41,568 nucleotides of DNA, taken from an uncultured Flavobacteriaceae bacterium (GTDB lineage: Bacteria; Bacteroidota; Bacteroidia; Flavobacteriales; Flavobacteriaceae). Below the pieces are notes generated by a model. The model ran no database searches. It saw only the letters and a program-made list of their open reading frames with translations, and was not told the DNA's origin. Location of the stretch: contig CALIJE010000049.1 of NCBI GenBank assembly GCA_938017825.1, forward strand, positions 1 to 41,568. Reading direction: 5' to 3'. This document shows, piece after piece, positions 34,086 to 41,568 of the stretch. A program made the translations under genes and the position numbers. Numbering within the stretch: position 1 is the stretch's first letter; every line of letters begins with the position of its first letter.

Positions 34086-34162
34086 CCGTTAAATAAAAAC
34101 AAAATCTATCTTTTCCTGCTAAAAGCCACTTAAAATAGTCGGTGAATATTTAAACATAGCCT

Positions 34163-34170
34163 TATCTTTG
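34163..34170 (+). promoter_or_regulatory. -7 box for the acyl-CoA dehydrogenase gene
   Basis: TATCTTTG matches TAnnTTTG and ends 28 nt before the ATG. No clear -33 TTTG is seen. Confidence 0.42.
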
Positions 34171-34197
34171 CGACTCGAATCCTTAATATAATGAACT

Positions 34198-35340
34198 ATG
34201 GATTTTTCTCTTTCGGAAGAACATATAATGATTCAACAGGCTGCTCGCGACTTCGCTCAAAATGAATTATTACCTGGGGTCATTGAGCGTGATGATGAAC
34301 AACGATTTCCTGCTGAGCAGATTAAGAAGCTAGGCGAGTTGGGTTTCTTGGGAATGATGGTTGACCCGAAATACAATGGTAGCGGAATGGACACGCTGTC
34401 GTATGCTATTGCAATGGAAGAATTATCAAAGGTAGATGCTTCTGCGTCGGTGGTGGTGTCGGTCAACAACTCTCTTGTATGCTATGGTTTGGAAGCCTAT
34501 GGCACCGAAGCCCAAAAAGAAAAATACCTCACTAGATTGGCGTCTGGCGAAATTATCGGGGCCTTCTGTTTGTCAGAACCAGAAGCCGGTAGCGATGCCA
34601 CATCACAAAAAACGACCGCCCTGGACAAGGGGGATCATTACGTCATAAATGGAACCAAAAATTGGATTACCAATGGCAATACAGCAGAGGTTTATTTGGT
34701 CATCGCGCAAACCGATAAGGAAAAAGGACATAAGGGCATTAATGCTTTAATTGTAGAAAAAGGAACTCCAGGTTTTGAGATAGGGCCGAAAGAAAATAAG
34801 TTGGGTATTCGTGGAAGCGATACGCATTCACTAGTTTTCAACGATGTAATAGTACCCAAAGAAAATCGCATCGGGGAGGACGGCTTCGGATTTAAATTTG
34901 CTATGAAAACCCTGGCAGGAGGAAGAATTGGGATCGCCGCTCAGGCCTTGGGCATTGCAGCAGGAGCCTATGAACTTGCCCTCAAATATTCAAAAGAGCG
35001 CAAGGCATTTGGTACCGAAATCGCCAATCACCAGGCCATCGCCTTTAAATTGGCCGATATGCACACCCAAATCGAGGCGGCCAGAATGTTGGTCTATAAA
35101 GCGGCTTGGGAAAAAGACAATGGGATCAACTTTGACCTATCGGGAGCTATGGCAAAACTATACGCTTCACAAGTCGCTATGGAAACAACAGTGGAAGCAG
35201 TTCAAATTCATGGCGGCAACGGTTTTGTAAAAGACTACCATGTGGAACGTTTGATGCGTGATGCCAAAATCACACAAATCTATGAGGGCACCTCTGAAAT
35301 TCAGAAGATCGTGATTTCGAGAAGCGTCCTTCGCGACTAA
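34198..35340 (+). CDS. acyl-CoA dehydrogenase
   Basis: FAD-dependent enzyme that introduces the alpha-beta double bond in acyl-CoA during beta-oxidation or amino-acid breakdown. The 380 residues are typical of short-chain-type members. The first signature CLSEPEAGSDA is at about 124-134, WITNGNTAEVY-like FAD/substrate text near 157-167, and the second signature at the C-terminal end with QIHGGNGFVKDYHVERLMRD. Glu363 in IYEGTSEIQ is the catalytic base at the butyryl-CoA-dehydrogenase position. Chain-length specificity is not readable. Confidence 0.95.
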   Translation: MDFSLSEEHIMIQQAARDFAQNELLPGVIERDDEQRFPAEQIKKLGELGFLGMMVDPKYNGSGMDTLSYAIAMEELSKVDASASVVVSVNNSLVCYGLEAYGTEAQKEKYLTRLASGEIIGAFCLSEPEAGSDATSQKTTALDKGDHYVINGTKNWITNGNTAEVYLVIAQTDKEKGHKGINALIVEKGTPGFEIGPKENKLGIRGSDTHSLVFNDVIVPKENRIGEDGFGFKFAMKTLAGGRIGIAAQALGIAAGAYELALKYSKERKAFGTEIANHQAIAFKLADMHTQIEAARMLVYKAAWEKDNGINFDLSGAMAKLYASQVAMETTVEAVQIHGGNGFVKDYHVERLMRDAKITQIYEGTSEIQKIVISRSVLRD

Positions 35341-35669
35341 AAAATCACATTTCCCAAACTAAATTTCAAAGTCACCCCTATAAAAAAAGGGGCAAGCTAT
35401 CTACATGTTCAAATTTTATGGGAAGTGTGGTCAAAATACAGGGCGCCTGCCAAATAAAAGTGGAGTATTAATGCTGTTCACCCCCAAAAGCGCCCATACC
35501 GCATTTTGCCACCCGCCATATTGCCATTCTCATAATTTGCCCTATTCAAAAATGACAATTTGCACATTTTTTAACGATTTATCATAAACATTGAATTTTT
35601 TGTTGCATTACTTCATGTTTGCCTATAATAATTCAATCAGAACCCTATTTTTGGATAAAACCAAGATGT
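35341..35669. other. 329-nt gap before gltB with repeated TTGCC elements
   Basis: Holds the gltB promoter region. A 60-codon open frame (35405-35587) is present but looks non-coding. CATGTTTG at 35614-35621, 20 nt after a TTG, is a weak promoter candidate. Four TTGC motifs are spread over 35506-35563. No clear terminator follows the acyl-CoA dehydrogenase gene. Confidence 0.5.
35506..35563. repeat. iterated TTGCC motifs upstream of gltB
   Basis: TTGCC begins at 35506, 35521 and 35537, and TTGCA at 35559, giving spacings of 15, 16 and 22 nt. These may be binding sites of one regulator, or coincidence. Confidence 0.35.
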
Positions 35670-38600
35670 ATGGGATTGGAGAAACAAGGGTTGTACCTAC
35701 CGGAATTCGAGCATGATAATTGTGGCGCAGGATTCATATGTAATTTGAAGGGCAAGAAGTCTAACGACATTATTCATAAGGCACTAGAAATCTTAGATAA
35801 ACTTGAACATCGTGGTGCCGTGAGCGCAGATGGCAAAACAGGTGATGGAGCAGGAATTCTTATCGATATTCCCCATGATTTTTTTCAGGCGGAATGTGAT
35901 TTTGAGCTACCAAAGCCCGGCGATTATGCAGTAAGCAATGTTTTCCTTCCGCAAAAAGAAAACCAACGCGATTTTTGCATCTCCGTTTTTGAGGAAAACA
36001 TTACGAAGCAAGGTTTACAATTATTAGGTTGGCGCAACGTGCCGGTCAATAGAACCATACCCGGGCGCATTGCAATGGAGACCGAGCCCTTCGTTAAACA
36101 ACTGTTCGTTGCCAAAGAAAATAACGAACAAGACTATTTCAATTTCAATTTAAAACTATATATCGCTAGAAAGGTTACCGAGCATACCATTCTAAATTCG
36201 AAACTTTCGGAAAGTAAATTTTTCTATGTACCGAGCCTTTCCACCAAGATCATCATTTTTAAAGGCTTATTGATGCCCAAAGATATTAGCCTTTACTACA
36301 AAGATTTGATGGATTCCAGAGTCGTAACCCGACTTTCATTAGTGCACCAGCGCTTTTCGACCAATACGTTCCCAACTTGGGATTTAGCACAGCCCTTTCG
36401 GTATATGTGCCATAACGGGGAAATTAATACACTACGAGGCAATGTTTCTCGCATGAGTTCTCGTGAAGAACTTCTGCAAAGTGATTGGTTTGGTCCTGAA
36501 ATAAAGAACATTTTGCCCATCATCCTCCCGGGAAAATCAGATTCGGCTACCATGGACATGGTCGTTGAATTATTGCTGATGACCGGGCGCTCATTACCAG
36601 AGGTCATGATGATATTGGTGCCTGAAGCCTGGGAGAAAAATCCAGATATGTCAGCTGCGAAACGCGCATTCTACGAATACCATTCCTGTATGATGGAGCC
36701 ATGGGACGGGCCTGCTTCGGTGCCCTTTACCGATGGTAATTATATTGGCGCCGTTCTAGATCGAAACGGTTTGCGCCCCTCTCGTTATACAGTTACAAAA
36801 GATGATTATGTAATCATGTCCTCAGAAGTAGGCGTGGTTGAGATCGAGCCAGAAAATGTTGAATTCCATGGACGTCTTGAACCCGGCAAAATGTTTTTGG
36901 TGAATATGGAGGAAGGCCGCATCGTAAACGATGCAGAGATCAAGGAAAAAATTGCCAAGCAGCACCCATACGAAAAATGGTTGAAAAAAAATCTGGTACA
37001 TCTTAAGGACATTCCGTACAATGATTGCCCCTTGTTTTTGGGAGAGGCCAGTTTAACAAAACGCAAGGCCGCTTTTGGATATACCCTGGAAGACATCAAT
37101 ACGATTATTCTACCTATGGGAAAAACGGCCAAAGAGCCCATTGGCTCTATGGGATCCGATACCCCGATTGCGGTACTCTCGGAACGGCCGCAATTGATAT
37201 ATAACTATTTTAAACAGCTTTTTGCTCAGGTCACCAACCCGCCGCTCGATGGAATTCGTGAGGAAATGATCACAGACATTAGTCTAACCTTAGGGAGTGA
37301 TCAAAATATTTTCGAATTCAGTGAACTGCACTGTCGCAAGCTAAAAATTCAGAATCCCGTCATTTCCAAAGAGGACTTGGATAAGATCAAGAATTACGAT
37401 GCGAGTCCTGATTACAAAGTAGTTTCCATTCCGATTTTATATGAAATAGAAAAGGGCCATAACGGACTCGAGGATGCACTCGAAGCGATTCTCAAAACGG
37501 CGGTGAATACTATAGACGAGGGCACCAATATTATCATACTATCCGACCGAAATGTAAGTAAAACACTCGCCCCAATTCCTGCGGTATTGGCCTGTGCCTA
37601 TGTGAATAGTGGCTTACAAAAATTGGGCAAGCGTTCTAAATTGAGCATCATTATCGAATCCGCAGAACCAAGAGAGGTTCACCACTTCGCACTATTGTTT
37701 GGTTTTGGCGCTAGCGCGATCAATCCGTATTTGGTAAATGAAATTATCGCAGAACAAATTGAGGAGCACGATATTACCGAATTCTCATTCGAAGACGCCG
37801 TACAAAATTACAACAAGGCCATCGGCAAGGGAATTCTTAAGGTAATGAACAAAATCGGTATTTCTACCTTAAACTCTTATCGTGGTTCCCAACTGTTCGA
37901 GTGCATTGGCATCAACAGTAAAGTCGTAGACAAGTATTTCCCTAAAACAACGACTCGAATTCAGGGCATAGGCTTGTACGAGATTGAAAAGGAAATCGCC
38001 AAACGGCACCAAAAGGCATTTGCAAAAAAAGAGGTAGCAGCCAATCTTGATCTGGAAATGGGTGGAGAATACCGATGGCGAAGAGATGGGGAGAAGCATA
38101 TGTTCAACCCTTTGTCTATTGCAAAATTGCAAAAGGCAGTACGCAGCAATGAGCCTGAAGACTATAAAGAGTTTTCAGAGATGGTGAACCGGCAATCTAA
38201 AAATCTGATGACCATTCGCGGGCTCTTCGAATTTTCGAACTATGACCCCATCCCCTTGGAAGAAGTAGAGCCATGGACGGAAATCGTAAAACGTTTCAAG
38301 ACCGGTGCCATGTCTTATGGATCTATTAGTAAGGAAGCCCATGAGAATCTGGCCATTGCCATGAACCGCATTGGCGGCAAGAGCAATTCTGGTGAAGGGG
38401 GTGAAGATGCAGAGCGCTTTTACAGGAACGAAACAGGAGACTGGCGCAACAGCGCTATTAAGCAAGTTGCTTCAGGACGTTTTGGAGTTACCTCCAACTA
38501 CCTAACCAATGCACAAGAAATACAGATTAAAATGGCCCAAGGAGCCAAGCCTGGAGAAGGAGGGCAATTACCTGGCCCTAAGGTGAACCCCGCCATCGCT

Positions 38601-40178
38601 AAAACAAGAAATTCTACGCCCTATGTAGGTTTAATTTCGCCCCCGCCACATCACGATATCTATTCTATCGAAGATTTATCACAACTGATCTATGATTTGA
38701 AATCGGCGAATCGCGAGGCCCGTATCAATGTGAAATTGGTCTCCGAAGTAGGTGTTGGTACCGTAGCAGCAGGCGTCTCCAAAGCCAAGGCCGATGTGAT
38801 TCTTATTTCCGGTTTTGATGGGGGTACCGGGGCCTCTCCCCTTACCTCTTTAAAACATGCCGGGCTGCCCTGGGAATTGGGCATTGCCGAAGCACAACAA
38901 ACCCTGGTCATGAATGACCTTCGCAATCGAATTGTGCTCGAATGTGACGGCCAACTCAAAACAGGAAGGGATGTTGCCGTAGCATGTTTGCTCGGGGCTG
39001 AGGAATTTGGATTTGCGACCGCTCCACTTGTAGCCTCAGGTTGTATTATGATGAGGGTATGCCATTTGAATACCTGCCCTGTTGGTATCGCAACACAAAA
39101 CCCAGAGCTCCGTAAGAAATTTGAAGGCAAGCCAGAACATGTGGTCAATTATATGTACTTCGTTGCCCAAGAGTTACGTGAGATCATGGCGCAACTTGGT
39201 TTCAGAACCGTGAATGAAATGGTAGGCCAAGTACAAAAGCTCGATCGAAAAAAGGCAATCGACCACTATAAGGCCGACGGTATTGATTTGACACCTATTC
39301 TGCATCAAGTAGCTGTACCCACAGGTACCAAGTTTTACAATACCCAAAAGCAGGAACACGATGTAGACAAGTCTATCGAATTTCAAATTATCGAAAAGGC
39401 AAATCCGTCTCTTTTCCGAAAGGAAAAACTGACCCTGGATTTTCCCATTAAAAATACCGATAGAGCGGTTGGTGCTATTGTGAGCAATGAAATTTCAAAA
39501 GTGTATGGTGCCAAGGGGCTACCGATCAATACCTTGCGTCTCAATTTTACGGGCTCGGCGGGTCAAAGTTTTGGGGCTTTCGCCACACGCGGACTCACCC
39601 TTACCGTAAATGGAAATACGAATGACTATCTCGGCAAGGGATTATCAGGAGCCAAACTTGTTATAAAAGTACCCGATGGTTCCACTATCGTTCCCGAGGA
39701 CAATGTCATTACCGGAAACGTGACCCTCTATGGGGCCACGGCCGGTCGCGCATACATCAATGGAAAAGCAGGAGAACGATTCTGCGTGCGTAACTCGGGC
39801 GCTAAGACTGTAGTTGAAGGTATTGGAGATCATGGTTGTGAGTATATGACCGGAGGAGTAGCTGTAATTCTAGGAGAAGTAGGTCGCAACTTTGGGGCCG
39901 GTATGAGTGGGGGCATCGCCTTTGTATATGACCAGCACAACACCTTTGAAAAAAATTGCAACAAAGAGGCCCTCAATTTGTTGAGTGTAGAAGAACCGGA
40001 AGATATCGCACAACTCAAAGAGCTGATCACAAGTCATTATAATTATACAATGAGCCCACTGGCTCAACGTATTTTGGAAAATTGGGAAAACGAGCTTACG
40101 AAGTTTGTCAAGGTCTTACCGGAAGAATACAAACAGGCCTTGATTCGGTTGGAGCAAGAGAAATTAGAATTGATTTAA
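35670..40178 (+). CDS. gltB: glutamate synthase large subunit
   Basis: Large subunit of GOGAT, which makes two glutamates from glutamine and 2-oxoglutarate. The start chosen (MGLEKQGLYLPEFEHDNC) gives 1502 residues; an upstream in-frame ATG at 35619 would add 17 unlike residues. Cys18 is the expected N-terminal nucleophile of the class II glutaminase after propeptide removal. The central and FMN-binding synthase domains follow, with GGKSNSGEGGED. The 3Fe-4S cysteines are Cys1125, Cys1131 and Cys1136 in the RVCHLNTCPVGIATQ region. A GXGXG-repeat domain lies at the C-terminus. gltD follows by 17 nt. Confidence 0.97.
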   Translation: MGLEKQGLYLPEFEHDNCGAGFICNLKGKKSNDIIHKALEILDKLEHRGAVSADGKTGDGAGILIDIPHDFFQAECDFELPKPGDYAVSNVFLPQKENQRDFCISVFEENITKQGLQLLGWRNVPVNRTIPGRIAMETEPFVKQLFVAKENNEQDYFNFNLKLYIARKVTEHTILNSKLSESKFFYVPSLSTKIIIFKGLLMPKDISLYYKDLMDSRVVTRLSLVHQRFSTNTFPTWDLAQPFRYMCHNGEINTLRGNVSRMSSREELLQSDWFGPEIKNILPIILPGKSDSATMDMVVELLLMTGRSLPEVMMILVPEAWEKNPDMSAAKRAFYEYHSCMMEPWDGPASVPFTDGNYIGAVLDRNGLRPSRYTVTKDDYVIMSSEVGVVEIEPENVEFHGRLEPGKMFLVNMEEGRIVNDAEIKEKIAKQHPYEKWLKKNLVHLKDIPYNDCPLFLGEASLTKRKAAFGYTLEDINTIILPMGKTAKEPIGSMGSDTPIAVLSERPQLIYNYFKQLFAQVTNPPLDGIREEMITDISLTLGSDQNIFEFSELHCRKLKIQNPVISKEDLDKIKNYDASPDYKVVSIPILYEIEKGHNGLEDALEAILKTAVNTIDEGTNIIILSDRNVSKTLAPIPAVLACAYVNSGLQKLGKRSKLSIIIESAEPREVHHFALLFGFGASAINPYLVNEIIAEQIEEHDITEFSFEDAVQNYNKAIGKGILKVMNKIGISTLNSYRGSQLFECIGINSKVVDKYFPKTTTRIQGIGLYEIEKEIAKRHQKAFAKKEVAANLDLEMGGEYRWRRDGEKHMFNPLSIAKLQKAVRSNEPEDYKEFSEMVNRQSKNLMTIRGLFEFSNYDPIPLEEVEPWTEIVKRFKTGAMSYGSISKEAHENLAIAMNRIGGKSNSGEGGEDAERFYRNETGDWRNSAIKQVASGRFGVTSNYLTNAQEIQIKMAQGAKPGEGGQLPGPKVNPAIAKTRNSTPYVGLISPPPHHDIYSIEDLSQLIYDLKSANREARINVKLVSEVGVGTVAAGVSKAKADVILISGFDGGTGASPLTSLKHAGLPWELGIAEAQQTLVMNDLRNRIVLECDGQLKTGRDVAVACLLGAEEFGFATAPLVASGCIMMRVCHLNTCPVGIATQNPELRKKFEGKPEHVVNYMYFVAQELREIMAQLGFRTVNEMVGQVQKLDRKKAIDHYKADGIDLTPILHQVAVPTGTKFYNTQKQEHDVDKSIEFQIIEKANPSLFRKEKLTLDFPIKNTDRAVGAIVSNEISKVYGAKGLPINTLRLNFTGSAGQSFGAFATRGLTLTVNGNTNDYLGKGLSGAKLVIKVPDGSTIVPEDNVITGNVTLYGATAGRAYINGKAGERFCVRNSGAKTVVEGIGDHGCEYMTGGVAVILGEVGRNFGAGMSGGIAFVYDQHNTFEKNCNKEALNLLSVEEPEDIAQLKELITSHYNYTMSPLAQRILENWENELTKFVKVLPEEYKQALIRLEQEKLELI

Positions 40179-40195
40179 GTTAAGAGCATACGAAA

Positions 40196-41568
40196 ATGGG
40201 CAAGACAACGGGATTTTTAGAGTATAAGCGAAAGGTAGAGCAATACGCTCCGGCCAAGGAACGCGTGCAACACTATAAAGAGTTCACGCTACCAATGAAA
40301 GACAATGAACTCAAAGAACAAGGTGCGCGTTGTATGGATTGTGGTATACCCTTTTGTCATAGTGGCTGCCCGTTAGGAAATTTGATACCTGACTTTAATG
40401 ATGCGGTATATAGCGGCAAGTGGGAGAAGGCCGCAGGTATCTTGCATTCTACCAATAATTTCCCAGAATTTACAGGTAGATTGTGCCCTGCGCCTTGTGA
40501 GGAGGCCTGTGTATTGGGCATCAACGAAGACCCTGTATCTATTGAAAATATCGAAAAGAACATTGTAGAAAAGGCCTTTGAAAAAGGCTGGGTGGTTGCC
40601 CAACCTCCTGTGACAAGAACAGATAAAAGGGTAGCCGTGATCGGCTCAGGCCCTGCAGGTTTGGCAGCTGCACAGCAATTGAACCGCGCAGGGCATACCG
40701 TAACGGTATTCGAGCGCGATGAAAAACCAGGTGGACTATTACGATACGGCATCCCTGATTTTAAAATGGAAAAACATGTGATCGATCGCCGTCTGGCCAT
40801 CTTGGAGGAAGAAGGCGTTGTATTTAGATGTGGGGTCGAGGTAGGGAAAGATGTGAAGGCCGATGCGTTAACAGCAGACTTTGATGCGGTAGTTTTATGC
40901 GGTGGAGCAACTGTTCGAAGAAACTTGCCCATTGAAGGGGCAAATTTAAAGGGCGTGGTACAGGCGATGGACTTCCTACCTCAGAATAACCGCAGAGTGG
41001 ATGGCACAACCACGTTCAAAGATGAAATCTTGGCAAAAGGTAAAGATGTGATAGTGATAGGAGGTGGCGATACAGGTTCTGATTGTATTGGGACTTCGAT
41101 ACGCCATGGGGCCACCTCGGTATCTAATTTTGAGATCATGCCAATGGCGACCACTACACGACCCGAAGGCCAACCCTGGCCTTTTTGGCCGATGCGACTG
41201 CGTACCAGCTCCTCCCATAAAGAAGGAGCCGAACGTTTTTTTAGTATTTCTACCAAGAAATTTGTGGGAGACAAAAAAGGAAATTTAACGGGCCTCGTTA
41301 CTGCCGAAGTAGAATGGATTACACAGCCCGGGGCACGACCACTTTTAAAAGAAGTTGAAGGCACCGAAAAAAAATGGAAATGCGACTTGGCCTTGCTGGC
41401 TTTAGGATTTACAGGCTCAGAAATGACGATAGCAGAGCAATTGGGTCTGGAGGCAGATGCACGAACAAACATCAAAGCGACCGAAGCCGATTATAAAACA
41501 AATGTGCCAGGTGTTTTTGTCGCCGGAGATCAGCGTAGAGGACAATCCCTAATTGTTTGGGCCATTTC
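40196..41568 (+). CDS. gltD: glutamate synthase small subunit (truncated by window end)
   Basis: FAD/NAD(P)H subunit of GOGAT that supplies electrons to GltB. About 457 codons are visible; the frame is open at the window edge near the conserved QSLIVWA motif, so the last few dozen residues are missing. The N-terminal cysteine-rich [4Fe-4S] region has Cys46, Cys49, Cys54 and Cys58, and a second cluster set has Cys97, Cys101 and Cys105. The FAD motif GSGPAG is at 150-155, and a second nucleotide-binding motif (VIGGGDTGSDC) is further on. It is co-transcribed with gltB. Confidence 0.96.
   Translation, partial: MGKTTGFLEYKRKVEQYAPAKERVQHYKEFTLPMKDNELKEQGARCMDCGIPFCHSGCPLGNLIPDFNDAVYSGKWEKAAGILHSTNNFPEFTGRLCPAPCEEACVLGINEDPVSIENIEKNIVEKAFEKGWVVAQPPVTRTDKRVAVIGSGPAGLAAAQQLNRAGHTVTVFERDEKPGGLLRYGIPDFKMEKHVIDRRLAILEEEGVVFRCGVEVGKDVKADALTADFDAVVLCGGATVRRNLPIEGANLKGVVQAMDFLPQNNRRVDGTTTFKDEILAKGKDVIVIGGGDTGSDCIGTSIRHGATSVSNFEIMPMATTTRPEGQPWPFWPMRLRTSSSHKEGAERFFSISTKKFVGDKKGNLTGLVTAEVEWITQPGARPLLKEVEGTEKKWKCDLALLALGFTGSEMTIAEQLGLEADARTNIKATEADYKTNVPGVFVAGDQRRGQSLIVWAI

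Noticed and set aside
35376-35395. CCCC/GGGG hairpin after the acyl-CoA dehydrogenase gene as a terminator
   Set aside because: The stem is only 4 bp and no T tract follows on either suitable side.
35405-35587. 60-codon open frame between the acyl-CoA dehydrogenase and gltB genes
   Set aside because: Composition rich in Cys, His and Thr without a family pattern, no partner spacing, and it lies across the likely gltB regulatory region.
1-41568. CRISPR array, prophage, insertion sequence or integron
   Set aside because: I saw no evenly spaced direct repeats, transposase, integrase, or phage structural gene; the genes are housekeeping or envelope genes with uniform base use.

Overview
This window is an ordinary-looking chromosomal segment of a member of the Bacteroidota, almost certainly a marine Flavobacteriaceae. 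The evidence is a type IX secretion/gliding pair (porV, gldJ), a PafA-type alkaline phosphatase, a PorV-linked cdd-pdhA-pdhC cluster, a Lacal_2735-family small protein, an NhaD sodium/proton antiporter, and promoters of the Bacteroidota type (TTTG and TAnnTTTG boxes) instead of sigma-70 boxes. I see no prophage, insertion sequence, CRISPR array or rRNA.

Layout. 0-4.2 kb: pafA-murI on the minus strand, divergent from an mlaE-mlaF lipid transporter pair. 4.3-9.4 kb: a minus-strand run of M28 peptidase, SDR, SprT-like protein, manC and a DUF389 membrane protein. 9.4-14.0 kb: pdhC, pdhA, cdd and porV, all minus. 14.5-17.5 kb: gldJ and murF on the plus strand. 17.5-23.0 kb: a heavy-metal RND pump (CusB-like adaptor, unusually long CusA-like permease, and a candidate 54-residue membrane protein in front). 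23.1-25.2 kb: an ECF sigma factor, a 63-residue protein, a short MscS-like channel and a 52-residue membrane protein. 25.4-27.9 kb: small conserved genes bracketed by two valine tRNA genes. 28.0-31.2 kb: exbB-exbD-tonB-folC. 31.3-33.9 kb: an amino-acid (glutamate family) dehydrogenase followed by nhaD. 34.2 kb to the end: acyl-CoA dehydrogenase, then gltB-gltD (GOGAT); gltD runs off the window.

How the genes work together. Cell-wall synthesis is represented by murI and murF, envelope and secretion by porV, gldJ, mlaEF and the TonB energising complex, and central carbon by the PDH E1-alpha and E2 subunits. Nitrogen assimilation is represented by GDH and GOGAT, and metal and ion homeostasis by CusAB, NhaD and MscS. 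The most notable observations are the absence of porU between gldJ and porV, the expanded CusA with no TolC partner and a candidate small upstream membrane protein, the sigma/63-aa/short-MscS operon, a possibly leaderless murF, and iterated TTGCC elements in front of gltB. I found no clearly undescribed large system.
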